The notes: a model not told the origin generated them from the letters alone. A DNA stretch of 64,000 bases from Sulfuricella sp. (GCA_028713975.1 JAQTNE010000001.1:186001-250000); one strand, 5' to 3'. Shown: positions 16,213-25,774, counted from the first letter of the stretch. Translations and numbers: made by a program.

Positions 16213-18375
16213 ATGAAAAACAAAAACATCGAATTTCTCAAGGTCTTCCTCCTGCGAGGACCCAATATCTGGACGTATCGCCCTGCCCTTGAAGCATGGG
16301 TCGACATCGGCGAACTGGAAGACTTCCCCTCCAACACCATTCCCGGTTTTTACGAGCGCCTGTCGTCATGGCTGCCTTCCCTGATCGAACATCACTGCGG
16401 CGTCGGCGAACACGGCGGTTTCCTGCAACGGGTGCGCGAAGGCACTTGGCCGGGCCATATCCTCGAACACGTCACGCTTGAACTGCAAAACCTGGCCGGC
16501 ATGCAGAGCGGTTTCGGTAAGGCGCGCCAGACATCGGTACGGGGGATATACAAGGTTGTCGTGCGCGCACGAAACGAAGAGGTCAGCCGCGCCTGCCTGC
16601 ATGCTGCCCGCGATCTGGTGATGGCGGCGATCAAAGACCACCCCTTCGATGTGCCGTCCACGATTGCGCGGTTGCGCGACATGGCCGATTCTCTTTGCCT
16701 CGGCCCCAGCACGAAATGTATCGTCGATGCCGCCACTGACCGGCGCATACCGTCGATCCGGCTGACTGAAGGCAATCTGGTACAACTGGGCTACGGTGCC
16801 CGGAGCCGCCGCATCTGGACGGCTGAAACCGGCCAGACCAGCGCCATCGCCGAAAATATTTCGAGCGACAAGGATTTGACCAAGAGCCTGCTACAAGCTT
16901 GCGGCGTACCCGTTCCCGAAGGCCGGATCGTCGACAGCCCGGAAGATGCCTGGGACGCCGCGGAAGACATCGGCGTTCCGGTCGTCGTCAAGCCCAGCGA
17001 TGGCAATCACGGGCGCGGCGTATCGACCGAACTGATGACCCGCGAAGAGGTCGAGGCTGCCTACAAGCTGGCAGACGAAGAGGGCAGCGAAGTCATCGTC
17101 GAACGCTTCGTGCGCGGCAACGAACACCGGCTGCTGGTCGTGGGTGGGCGCGTGGTTGCTGCGGCTCGTGGCGAGTCGGTATCGGTGGTCGGTGACGGCG
17201 GCTCGACGATCACCATGCTGATCGACAACCAGCTCAATACGGATCCGCGGCGCGGCACTACTGAAGATTATCCGCTCAACCTGATTCTTCCTGATGAAGA
17301 CCCGGCAGTCCGGCTCGAACTGGCACGCCAGGGTTTCGAGCCGGACTCGATACCGCCCGCAGGCAAAGAGGTTCTGATCCAGCGCAACGGCAACGTGGCA
17401 TTTGACGTCACCGACCTCGTTCATCCCGGCATTGCCGCCGCGGTTTCCCTTGCGGCCCGCATAGTGGGACTGGATATAGCCGGGGTCGACCTGGTTGCCG
17501 AGGATATTTCACGCCCGCTCGCCGAACAGGGCGGCGCCATCGTTGAAGTCAATGCCGGCCCCGGCCTGCTGATGCATCTCAAGCCAGCTTCGGGAGAGCC
17601 GCGCCCGATCGGTCGGGCGATCATCGACAATCTGTTCCCGCAAAACGAGAGCGGCCGCATCCCCATCGTCGGCGTCACCGGAACCAGCGGGAAGGCGGTG
17701 GTCGCACAGATCGTGGCGCAGTTGCTCAACATCAGCGGCAAACACGTGGGCCTTGCCTGCCGCGATGGGCTCTATCTCAACCGACGTCTGGTCGAAAAAG
17801 GCGACCGGGCCACCTGGGCTGCCGCGCATAAAGTGCTGTTGAACCCCGCCGTCGAGGCGGCGGTTTTTGAGACCGGCAGCCGCGCGATCCTGAGCGAAGG
17901 ACTCGCCTACGACCGCTGCCAGGTGGCAGTGGTTACCAACATCGACCCGACCGATCTTCTACCGGATTACTACATCGACGAGCCGGAGCAGCTATACAAC
18001 GTGCTGCGCACGCTGGTCGACGTGGTGCTGTCCGATGGAACCGCCGTGCTCAATGGCGGCGATACACTGGTAGCCGGAATGGCATCGATTTGCGACGGCG
18101 AAGTCATCTTCTTCGGCATCGACCCGGAAGCCCCGGCTATCAGCGAACACCTCAAGCAAGGGAAACGCGCCGTAATTATCCGCAATGGCCAATTAGTGCT
18201 TGCCACCGGCCAGAAAGAATTTGCGCTATGCGCCCTGTCCGCCATTCCGCTGACGTGTGGTGGACAAGACCGCTTTCAGGTCGAGAATATTCTGGCTGCC
18301 GTTGGCGCGGCATGGGCCCTGGATATATTGCCGGATCTGATCCGCGCCGGCATCGAGACCTTCGGTGTAAATTAG
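16213..18375 (+). CDS. cphA': Cyanophycin synthetase-like protein CphA'
   Basis: A 720-residue CphA-family protein. The N-terminal domain (about 1-160) begins with FLLRGPNIWTYRP; an ATP-grasp domain (about 200-470) has VVVKPSDGNHGRGV and VDLVAEDIS...GGAIVEVNAGPG. A truncated Mur-ligase central domain follows. Its P-loop reads GVTGTSGKAVV (about 487-497) instead of GTNGKTT, and the C-terminal Mur domain is absent, so the Arg-adding half is probably inactive or altered. CphA' partners of this kind occur beside CphA in other betaproteobacteria. ATG 16213 gives the family-like start; an in-frame GTG lies at 16207. Confidence 0.88.
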   Translation: MKNKNIEFLKVFLLRGPNIWTYRPALEAWVDIGELEDFPSNTIPGFYERLSSWLPSLIEHHCGVGEHGGFLQRVREGTWPGHILEHVTLELQNLAGMQSGFGKARQTSVRGIYKVVVRARNEEVSRACLHAARDLVMAAIKDHPFDVPSTIARLRDMADSLCLGPSTKCIVDAATDRRIPSIRLTEGNLVQLGYGARSRRIWTAETGQTSAIAENISSDKDLTKSLLQACGVPVPEGRIVDSPEDAWDAAEDIGVPVVVKPSDGNHGRGVSTELMTREEVEAAYKLADEEGSEVIVERFVRGNEHRLLVVGGRVVAAARGESVSVVGDGGSTITMLIDNQLNTDPRRGTTEDYPLNLILPDEDPAVRLELARQGFEPDSIPPAGKEVLIQRNGNVAFDVTDLVHPGIAAAVSLAARIVGLDIAGVDLVAEDISRPLAEQGGAIVEVNAGPGLLMHLKPASGEPRPIGRAIIDNLFPQNESGRIPIVGVTGTSGKAVVAQIVAQLLNISGKHVGLACRDGLYLNRRLVEKGDRATWAAAHKVLLNPAVEAAVFETGSRAILSEGLAYDRCQVAVVTNIDPTDLLPDYYIDEPEQLYNVLRTLVDVVLSDGTAVLNGGDTLVAGMASICDGEVIFFGIDPEAPAISEHLKQGKRAVIIRNGQLVLATGQKEFALCALSAIPLTCGGQDRFQVENILAAVGAAWALDILPDLIRAGIETFGVN

Positions 18376-18448
18376 TACCGGAAATCAGAACAACTTGAAA
18401 CAACTGACGCCCTATTAAAGTCGGACGAGTCAAACAGGGAAAGAATTC

Positions 18449-21019
18449 ATGGAAGTATCACGCATACGCGCATTGCGCGGCCCCAACCTGTGGAGCCGCC
18501 ATACCGCCATCGAGGCCATCATCTCCTGCACTGAAGCGGAATGCTCGATCCGCGACATCCCCGGCTTTGAAGCCCGGCTACGCGCCCGCTTTCCTGAAAT
18601 CGGCTCCCTCCAGCCCGCCGGACATGAAGATGCCATTTCCATGGCGCAGGCACTGGAGCTTGCCGCACTGGGGCTCCAGGCTCAAGCCGGGTGCCCGGTG
18701 ACATTCAGCGAAACCAGCCAGACTGTCGAAACCGGCGTCTACCAGGTGGTTGTCGAATACAGCGAGGAAGGTGTCGGACGAGCCGCACTTGAGCTGGCCG
18801 CAGAACTTTGTCGCGCGGCCACGGAAGACCAGCCATATGACCTGTCGGCGGCCATTTCCCGTCTGCGCGATCTGGATGAAGACCTCCGCCTCGGCCCCAG
18901 CACCGGTGCCATTGTTCAGGCCGCAACAGCGCGCGGTATCCCGCATCGGCGCCTGACTTCGGGCAGCCTGGTGCAATTCGGCTGGGGCAGCCGTCAACGC
19001 CGCATCCAGGCTGCCGAAACGGATCGTACCAGTGCGATTGCAGAAGCCATCGCGCAGGACAAGGATCTGACCAAAAAACTGCTGGATGCCGCCGGCGTGC
19101 CGGTACCCTATGGACGGCCCGTGTCGGATGCGGAAGATGCCTGGGCGGCCACACGCGAAATTGGCGGTGCAGTGGTGATCAAGCCCTGTGACGGCAACCA
19201 GGGCAAGGGCGTCGCAGTCAACCTGGAAACCCGCGAACAAGTGCTGGCCGGCTACGCCACTGCCGCAGAGATCAGCGCGGAAATCATTGTCGAGCGCTAC
19301 ATTCCCGGCTTCGACTTCCGCCTGCTGGTAGTCGGAAAAAATGTCGTTGCAGCGGCACGCCGCGATCCCCCGCAAGTCATTGGCGACGGCGTTCACGCCA
19401 TTTCCGAGCTGGTCGAAATGGTCAACAGCGATCCCCGCCGAGGCGAGGGTCATGCCACCTCTCTCACAAAAATACGCCTCGATGACATTGCCATCGCCAC
19501 CCTGGCCAAACAAGACTACCAGACCCACTCTGTCCCCGCCAAAGGCGCGCTGGTCAACCTGCGCAACAACGCAAACCTGAGCACCGGAGGATCGGCCACC
19601 GACGTCACCGACGATGTTCACCCGGAACTAGCCGCACGCGCTGTGGCAGCGGCGCAAATGATCGGGCTGGATATTTGCGGTGTGGATGTGGTTTGCGACA
19701 ACGTCCACAAACCGCTGGAAGAACAAGGCGGTGCCGTCATCGAAACCAACGCCGCGCCGGGCTTGCGCATGCATCTCCAGCCGTCGTTCGGCAAGGGGCG
19801 CCCGGTGGGAGAAGCTATCGTATCCTCGCTATTCGCGGACAGGGACGATGGCCGCATTCCGGTAGTGGCAGTGGCCGGAACGAATGGCAAGACCACGACC
19901 GTGCGTTTGATTGCCCACCTGCAAACCCTGAGCGGCCTGCGTGTCGGCATGACCAATTCGGACGGGGTCTATATCGAAGGCCAGCGCATCGACACCGGTG
20001 ACTGCAGCGGCCCCAAGAGCGCCAGAACGGTGCTACTCCATCCTGACGTCGATGCCGCAGTGCTCGAAACTGCGCGCGGCGGCATCTTGCGCGAAGGGCT
20101 CGCATTCGATCGCTGCAACGTCGCCGTTGTCACCAACATCGGCGTAGGCGACCACCTCGGCCTGAGCTATATCAGCACGACGGAAGACCTGGCCGTGGTA
20201 AAACGGGTCATTGCCGAAAACGTCGCGCCCCACGGTGTCGCCGTACTCAATGCCACCGACCCGATGGTGTCGCGCATGGCCGATTCCTGCCCGGGCTCCA
20301 TCACATTTTTTGCCAGCGACCGCCAGCACCCGGTCATGGCCACCCACCGTGCGCGAGGGCAGCGTGTAGTGTATGTCGACGGCGATGCGATCGTGGCCGC
20401 CGAGGGTAGCACCGAATACCGGATTGCACTGGCAGAAATCCCCATCACCCGGAACGGCACCATCGGCTTCCAGGTCGAGAATGCGATGGCCGCCATGGCA
20501 GCGGCCTGGGCACTGGGCCTTGATTGGGAGATTATCCGCACCGGGCTCTCCACTTTCATCAACGACGCCCAGACCGCGCCGGGCCGATTCAACCTGTTCA
20601 GCTACCGGGGCGCCACCCTGATCGCCGACTATGGACACAACCCCGATGCGATTCTGGCACTGGTGCGCGCCATCGAGAACCTGCCTTCGAAGCAACGGAT
20701 AGTCGTGATCAGTGGCGCGGGAGACCGAAGAGACATCGACATCCGCCAGCAAACCGAGATACTGGGGGACGCCTTCGACAAGGTTATCCTGTATCAGGAT
20801 CAATGCCAGCGCGGTCGCGCTGATGGCGAGGTATTGGCGCTGCTCCAGCAGGGCCTGGTGAACGCCAGGCGCGCCACATCAATTGAAGAAATCCGCGGCG
20901 AATTCCTGGCCATCGACGCTGCCCTGGCATGCCTGGAACCCGAAGACCTGTGCCTGATTCTCATCGACCAGGTTGATGAGGCGCTGGCCCATATCGCGAA
21001 GCGGGTTGCTGAAACCTGA
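18449..21019 (+). CDS. cphA: Cyanophycin synthetase
   Basis: An 856-residue full-length CphA, which builds multi-L-arginyl-poly-L-aspartate from Asp, Arg and ATP without a ribosome. The N-terminal domain begins IRALRGPNLWSR. The ATP-grasp domain carries VVIKPCDGNQGKGV and CGVDVVCDNV...VIETNAAPG and adds Asp. The Mur-ligase-like part has an intact P-loop GTNGKTTT at 477-484, a VLETARGGILREGL motif and a C-terminal domain with DYGHNPDAI, and adds Arg. GGGA lies before the ATG. It follows cphA' by 73 bases. No cyanophycinase or isoaspartyl dipeptidase lies in the window. Confidence 0.96.
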   Translation: MEVSRIRALRGPNLWSRHTAIEAIISCTEAECSIRDIPGFEARLRARFPEIGSLQPAGHEDAISMAQALELAALGLQAQAGCPVTFSETSQTVETGVYQVVVEYSEEGVGRAALELAAELCRAATEDQPYDLSAAISRLRDLDEDLRLGPSTGAIVQAATARGIPHRRLTSGSLVQFGWGSRQRRIQAAETDRTSAIAEAIAQDKDLTKKLLDAAGVPVPYGRPVSDAEDAWAATREIGGAVVIKPCDGNQGKGVAVNLETREQVLAGYATAAEISAEIIVERYIPGFDFRLLVVGKNVVAAARRDPPQVIGDGVHAISELVEMVNSDPRRGEGHATSLTKIRLDDIAIATLAKQDYQTHSVPAKGALVNLRNNANLSTGGSATDVTDDVHPELAARAVAAAQMIGLDICGVDVVCDNVHKPLEEQGGAVIETNAAPGLRMHLQPSFGKGRPVGEAIVSSLFADRDDGRIPVVAVAGTNGKTTTVRLIAHLQTLSGLRVGMTNSDGVYIEGQRIDTGDCSGPKSARTVLLHPDVDAAVLETARGGILREGLAFDRCNVAVVTNIGVGDHLGLSYISTTEDLAVVKRVIAENVAPHGVAVLNATDPMVSRMADSCPGSITFFASDRQHPVMATHRARGQRVVYVDGDAIVAAEGSTEYRIALAEIPITRNGTIGFQVENAMAAMAAAWALGLDWEIIRTGLSTFINDAQTAPGRFNLFSYRGATLIADYGHNPDAILALVRAIENLPSKQRIVVISGAGDRRDIDIRQQTEILGDAFDKVILYQDQCQRGRADGEVLALLQQGLVNARRATSIEEIRGEFLAIDAALACLEPEDLCLILIDQVDEALAHIAKRVAET

Positions 21020-21162
21020 CCAGAGGTACGGCAAAGCAGCCGGTTAACTGCAAGTTGGAGGAGTCCGCTGCCTAAATCAGGCGATGAAACCGCTTTCACC
21101 TCCACAAGGCGATCCTTGCTCGGGGCGCCATCTCTGCTTGCGCCAGCCGCGCAGGCTCAGGC

Positions 21163-22311
21163 TCAGAATCCGGGAAGCACCAGGTCGGCTGTGCCGGGGT
21201 ACACCCAGCGCGGGTACTCGCGAGAGGTGTCTATGCAGCCGCCGTTGACGTAAACGCCCTTGGGTTCCCGGAGCCGCAGCATTTTCTGAAGAATCCGCTC
21301 AACCTCCACCGGGTCGCTCATCGAGGTGCGGACACGCTCTTCGACAATGGCCTCGTCAATTTGCAGCTTACCCGCCTGATCTCGATAGGTCGCATTGCGC
21401 CAATGGAACAACTCCAGACATTTCGTCGTCAGGGTATATGGCTTGTCCCGTTTCCAGAAATTCGTGAACAAGCCGCCACCGAGATAAAATACCCACGACC
21501 CTTCATACCCCGTGACGTCCGAGGAATGCTGATCGGGGTTGCGAAACCAGAGGCGATCTCCAGGGACGTAATATTTAGGCGGCAGAGGCTCGCTCATGGA
21601 GCCATATTCGCGCAAAAATACCTCATGGAATTCTCCCGACTTGATTGCCCGGCTCTCCCACTGCTTTTGCAGTTGGCGAAACAGATCGGGGTTGCTTGAC
21701 TTTAGTTCTTGAGCGATACCAAGCAGAATGACGTACTCGGTCGCCCGATAGCAGGAAAACGAGTAAATCCTGCCGGACGCGTCAGGTTGGGTTGCCTTCT
21801 GCAGTGCCGTGATCAGGGACTTTCCCGGCAGGATCGTGAACCCGCGTTCTTCGGAATAAGTCCAGTAATCCGCAGGTCGCTCTGCCTCATCCGTATCGAA
21901 GGCCAGCATTGTTTTACGCGCGGCCTCGACGACATTTTTTCTTATGCGAACCGCCGATGAGAGTTCGTCATAACTCGGAAACTCGAACGCCACAGGCCCC
22001 ACCAGCATGGCCAGCAGTATCTCCCGTTCAAGGTCGCCGGCATTGCCTTCGGTACCCAGATTGAGTTTTTGACACAACCGCGTCGTATCGCCGTCTGGCG
22101 TCCATTCGCTGGCGAAATCCTTGCGCAGTTGAAATTTGATGGAGCAGCCACGGACATGCGGCTCCTTAATCATCGCCACGCACCGATCAAGGCCGAATTC
22201 CCCGAGTTGGGCCAGGAAGCTCCGTCGCGCCGCATCAATGTCCTGTGCGGCCACCCCATGGATTTGAATACCCACGGGATTCAGGTCAATGCCGTTCATT
22301 GCACCGTCCAT
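21163..22311 (-). CDS. Putative Tgl-like protein-glutamine gamma-glutamyltransferase (distant)
   Basis: About 382 residues. The central part (roughly 120-300) lines up by eye with Bacillus Tgl, the spore-coat transglutaminase. Matching blocks are GPVAFEFPSYDELSSAVRIR then NVVEAARK, DYWTYSEERGFTILPGKS, YSFSCYRATEYVILLGIA with a candidate catalytic Cys, and GDRLWFRNPD. The Glu residues flanking Tgl's active site (ECAT, GENV) appear as Ser here. About 120 extra residues lie at the N-terminus and 80 at the C-terminus. ATG 22311, with GAAGGG upstream, was preferred to 22335. It converges on cphA. This is an inference from remembered family sequence. Confidence 0.5.
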   Translation of the reverse strand: MDGAMNGIDLNPVGIQIHGVAAQDIDAARRSFLAQLGEFGLDRCVAMIKEPHVRGCSIKFQLRKDFASEWTPDGDTTRLCQKLNLGTEGNAGDLEREILLAMLVGPVAFEFPSYDELSSAVRIRKNVVEAARKTMLAFDTDEAERPADYWTYSEERGFTILPGKSLITALQKATQPDASGRIYSFSCYRATEYVILLGIAQELKSSNPDLFRQLQKQWESRAIKSGEFHEVFLREYGSMSEPLPPKYYVPGDRLWFRNPDQHSSDVTGYEGSWVFYLGGGLFTNFWKRDKPYTLTTKCLELFHWRNATYRDQAGKLQIDEAIVEERVRTSMSDPVEVERILQKMLRLREPKGVYVNGGCIDTSREYPRWVYPGTADLVLPGF

Positions 22312-22442
22312 AAACTTGGCCCTTCTCTCCAACATCAAAATTGCGGTTCCCAGAAAATGACAGTCTCGTTTCAGGGCAAAGCAATGCGATGGAATTCAAA
22401 ACCGGGCAATCTGATACCTTCTTACCCGATTCCAGGCATTTT

Positions 22443-23090
22443 TTATTTTCCCCGACCATCGCCCCACAATAATTTGTGAAGTTGCACCTGCAAACGCACC
22501 GGCAGATTGTCGCGCAAAATCCACTGCGCCAGCAACACCGGGGCAAGCTGGCCTTGTGCGGCGGAAAACAGCACCGGGCAATGCTCGGCGATCTTGCGCT
22601 CACTCAACACCTGTTTTGCCCAGACATAATCCTCCTCGCCGCACAGCACGAATTTCACCTCGTCATGAGGCGTCAGGCAAGCCAGGTTTTCCCAGCGGTT
22701 TTTGTCCACCTCGCCCGAACCCGGTGTCTTGATGTCAAGTACCCGGGAAACACGTGCATCGGCTTTGGAAATATCCAGTGCGCCGCCGGTTTCCAGCGAC
22801 ACCGAATAGCCTGCATCGCATAACTGTCGCAACAGCGTCAGGCAATTCTTCTGGGCCAGCGGCTCACCGCCGGTCACCGTGACATAGCGCGCACGATATT
22901 GCGCCACCTCAGCGAGAATTTCCGGCAGTGTCCGGGTTTCTCCTTCCTGAAAAGCGTAGGAAGTATCGCAGTAGGTGCAGCGCAGCGGGCAGCCGGTCAG
23001 ACGGACGAACACCGTGGGCAAACCGACGCGGCTGGTTTCACCCTGCAGGGAATAAAATACTTCGTTGACGCGCAGAGAGGGCAGGAGCAC
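22443..23090 (-). CDS. queE: 7-carboxy-7-deazaguanine synthase
   Basis: A 215-residue radical-SAM enzyme of queuosine synthesis, contracting carboxytetrahydropterin to CDG. The cluster motif CPLRCTYC gives C34, C38 and C41, a CX3CX2C pattern. VNEVFYSLQGETSRVG near the N-terminus and TGGEPLAQ are typical QueE motifs, as is SLETGGALDI. The start is GTG 23090, seven bases after cpoB; no strong ribosome site is visible. It is the last gene of the ruv-tol operon, an order common in betaproteobacteria. Confidence 0.93.
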   Translation of the reverse strand: MLLPSLRVNEVFYSLQGETSRVGLPTVFVRLTGCPLRCTYCDTSYAFQEGETRTLPEILAEVAQYRARYVTVTGGEPLAQKNCLTLLRQLCDAGYSVSLETGGALDISKADARVSRVLDIKTPGSGEVDKNRWENLACLTPHDEVKFVLCGEEDYVWAKQVLSERKIAEHCPVLFSAAQGQLAPVLLAQWILRDNLPVRLQVQLHKLLWGDGRGK

Positions 23091-23097
23091 TGACTGG

Positions 23098-23892
23098 CTA
23101 TTTGGTCTTGGTCAGGCGATTCTTTGCCTGAATCGCGGCATTGCTGAGCGGATATTTCGCCACGATGCTTTCCAGCGTTTTTCTCGCTGCTGCCGCATCG
23201 CCCAACCCTTGCTGGCAACTGGCAATATTCAGCAAGGCATCCGGCACCTTGGCGCTGCCTGGAAACTCGCTGACCAGTTTCTGCTGACTGGCGATCGCAT
23301 TTTTATAATCGCGCAGGTTAAAGTAAGAGTTACCGATCCAGTAATGCGCACTGGGCGCCAACTGGCCATTGGGATGGACGCTGATGAAACGCTGAAAACC
23401 GGCGATGGCGCCCTGATAATTTCCCGCCTTGAATAGCGCCAGAGCGGCATCATATTCCTGGGGTTCATCAACCGCATCTGTGCCGACAACCGGGGCCACC
23501 TGTGCCGGGTCGGTGACTACCTGCTTACCGGAATCCTGAGCCGGTGTTTCCGAAACAGGCCCGCCGACACGTTCCAGTTTGCGCAGGCGGCTATCGAGAT
23601 CGACATACAGATCGCGTTGCCGCTTCTGCGTGATTTCAATATCGTGGGTATGCACTTCGACCTGGCCGCGCAGTGTAGCCAGATCAGCCTTGAGTGCATC
23701 CAGTTGCGACAGCAATCCCACCCCCTGGGATTGTGCAATCGTCTCCATTTGCGCAACGCGCCCCTCCATTCCCTGTATCTGCTGCTGCAACGCAGCAATT
23801 TTCTGGTGGGCTTCGTCGTCCGAAAACAGCCCGGCAGAACACAGCGAAATGCCGCCAAGAAACAGGGTCAGGAAAAGCGCGAGGCGACGCAT
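23098..23892 (-). CDS. cpoB: Cell division coordinator CpoB (YbgF), Tol-Pal system
   Basis: A 264-residue periplasmic protein that links peptidoglycan synthesis by PBP1B with Tol-driven outer-membrane constriction. A signal peptide ends at SLCSAGLF (about residue 20). A coiled coil follows (about 27-110, IAALQQQIQGMEGRVAQM). The C-terminal TPR repeats cover about 150-262 (YDAALALFKAGNYQGAIAGF, APSAHYWIGNSYFNLRDYKNAI). It lies four bases after pal and directly before queE. Confidence 0.92.
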   Translation of the reverse strand: MRRLALFLTLFLGGISLCSAGLFSDDEAHQKIAALQQQIQGMEGRVAQMETIAQSQGVGLLSQLDALKADLATLRGQVEVHTHDIEITQKRQRDLYVDLDSRLRKLERVGGPVSETPAQDSGKQVVTDPAQVAPVVGTDAVDEPQEYDAALALFKAGNYQGAIAGFQRFISVHPNGQLAPSAHYWIGNSYFNLRDYKNAIASQQKLVSEFPGSAKVPDALLNIASCQQGLGDAAAARKTLESIVAKYPLSNAAIQAKNRLTKTK

Positions 23893-23895
23893 GGT

Positions 23896-24411
23896 TTATT
23901 CGCCTTGATAAGCGATATCGGCGCGACGATTCTCTTTCCAGCAAGACTCGTCATGGCAGGTAGCGCGAGGCTTTTCTTCACCAAAGCTGACGGTCTCGAT
24001 CTGGCTGTCCGATACGCCCAGCACGTTCATCACTTTCCTGACGCTGTCAGCGCGGCGGTTGCCCAGGGAAAGGTTGTACTCGCGGCTGCCGCGCTCGTCA
24101 CAGTTGCCCTGCACGGCCACCTTGGCGTCCTTATGGCTGGTCAGGTACTTGGAATGCGCTTCAACCAGCGGCTTGTACTCGCTCTTGACATCGTACTTGT
24201 CGAAATCATAAAAAACGCTGCGCTTGGAAAGAATGTTGCTGGGATCTGTCAAAGGGTTGGCGCCGACTGACTTTTGATCCGACGGCGCGGTCTGGGCACC
24301 CTGCTGAGCAGATCTGTCCTCGACTCCAGCCTTGGACTGGTCTTTTACATCTTGCCCTGCGCAACCGGCCAACAGGGCAACTAACAAAGTGCTAAACAAT
24401 ATTTTATTCAA
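23896..24411 (-). CDS. pal: Peptidoglycan-associated lipoprotein
   Basis: A 171-residue outer-membrane lipoprotein of the Tol-Pal complex. The lipobox LLAGC places the lipidated Cys at about residue 17. A Ser/Gln-rich linker follows, then an OmpA-like peptidoglycan-binding domain (about 65-170) with VYFDFDKYDVKSEY-type start, GNCDERGSREYNLSLGNRRA and the mDap-binding region. The order tolB-pal-cpoB is standard. Confidence 0.95.
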   Translation of the reverse strand: MNKILFSTLLVALLAGCAGQDVKDQSKAGVEDRSAQQGAQTAPSDQKSVGANPLTDPSNILSKRSVFYDFDKYDVKSEYKPLVEAHSKYLTSHKDAKVAVQGNCDERGSREYNLSLGNRRADSVRKVMNVLGVSDSQIETVSFGEEKPRATCHDESCWKENRRADIAYQGE

Positions 24412-24442
24412 TTTCTTTTCTCCTTATTGAACAACGGTTAAC

Positions 24443-25762
24443 CTACTGATTTTTCAACAACGGCCCCCATTCCGGCTCGCGCACATCGCCAGACTGGGTG
24501 GACAGCCGCTGCTTTACCCGGCCATCGCTCGAAACAGCGGCCAATATCCCGCGCCCACCAATTTCAGTGGCATAGAGTAGCATTTTACCGTTGGGCGCGA
24601 AACTGGGAGATTCATCCATACGCGTATCGGTCAGCACCTGCACCTGGCCGGACGCCATATCCTGCAACGCCACATTGAAGGAAGAGCCGTTGGCACGCTG
24701 GATAAATGTGAAGCTTTTTCCGTCCGGGCTGAAATGCGGGGAGACATTGTAATTGCCCTCGAACGTCAGGCGCTGCGCGCCATTACCGCTAACGGCCATA
24801 CGGTATATCTGCGGACTGCCGCCGCGGTCGGAAGTGAAAATAATAAAGGCGCCGTCCGGTGAAAAACAGGGTTCGGTATCAATGGATGAACTGTAGCTCA
24901 AGCGTTTCGCCCCGCTGCCGTCGGCATTGATCAGGTAAATTTGCGAACTGCCGTCCTTGGTCAGCACAATGGCAAGCTGCTTGCCGTCCGGCGACCAGGC
25001 CGGGGCACTGTTGTTGCCTTTGAACTGGGCCAGCACCTGGCGCTGGCCGCTGACCAGGGACTGGATATAAACAATCGGCTTTTTGCGCTCAAACGACACA
25101 TAGGCCAGCTTGGTGCCGTCCGGCGACCAGGACGGCGAAATGATCGGTTCGCTGGAAGCCAGCACCGTCTGCGCGCCATAGCCATCCGCATCCGCCACCT
25201 GTAGTTCATAGTGCTTGCCGCTCTTGACGATATAAGCGATGCGGGTGCCGAACACGCCGACATCGCCCGTCAATTTCTCATAGATCAGGTCGGCAATCTT
25301 GTGCGCCGTGGCACGCAACTGGGCGGCATCGACAACATAGCTATAGCCCGCAAGCTGCGCCTGCTTGACCGCGTCCAGCAGGCGGAAACGCACTTCCAGC
25401 TTGCCGTCCGGACGTCGCAAGATGCTGCCGATCGCCAGCGCCTCGGCGCTGCGGGCACGCCAGTTCTGGTAATTCACCTCGGACGGCTCATGCGGTTCGG
25501 GCGTTATCCCGGCGGGATCGACTATTTTGAACAGGCCGCTGCGCTGCAAATCCGCCGCGACCACGGCAGTGATCGCCTGCGGCAACTGGCTTTCACCGGC
25601 AAACGGCACGACCGCAACCGGGATCTGGTTAGCGCCGCTGCCGACAATCTCGATGGTCAGGGCCGCATTAGCCTGCCCAGCCAACATCAGGAAGGAAGCC
25701 GCGACAAAGCTTTGTACCCGTTTCGCCAACAATTTTTGACACCTCATTACACTCACCTTCAA
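24443..25762 (-). CDS. tolB: Tol-Pal system periplasmic protein TolB
   Basis: A 439-residue TolB with a signal peptide (cleavage near GQANA, residues 29-33), an N-terminal alpha/beta domain and a six-bladed propeller. The propeller repeats read SPSWSPDGTKLAY, APAWSPDGKQLA, EPCFSPDGAFI, SPHFSPDGKSF and SPSFAPNGKML at about 43-residue intervals. TolB links Pal in the outer membrane to the TolQRA motor. It starts 12 bases after the tolA stop. Confidence 0.95.
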   Translation of the reverse strand: MKVSVMRCQKLLAKRVQSFVAASFLMLAGQANAALTIEIVGSGANQIPVAVVPFAGESQLPQAITAVVAADLQRSGLFKIVDPAGITPEPHEPSEVNYQNWRARSAEALAIGSILRRPDGKLEVRFRLLDAVKQAQLAGYSYVVDAAQLRATAHKIADLIYEKLTGDVGVFGTRIAYIVKSGKHYELQVADADGYGAQTVLASSEPIISPSWSPDGTKLAYVSFERKKPIVYIQSLVSGQRQVLAQFKGNNSAPAWSPDGKQLAIVLTKDGSSQIYLINADGSGAKRLSYSSSIDTEPCFSPDGAFIIFTSDRGGSPQIYRMAVSGNGAQRLTFEGNYNVSPHFSPDGKSFTFIQRANGSSFNVALQDMASGQVQVLTDTRMDESPSFAPNGKMLLYATEIGGRGILAAVSSDGRVKQRLSTQSGDVREPEWGPLLKNQ

Positions 25763-25774
25763 ACCATTCCTAAA

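Noticed and set aside
17651..17658. GCGGCCGC (a NotI site) in cphA'
   Set aside because: Its presence does not argue for or against NotI specificity, because host sites would be methylated; recognition site left unassigned.
18578..19621. 347-residue minus-strand frame inside cphA
   Set aside because: High-G+C shadow of cphA; no recognisable domains and no ribosome site.
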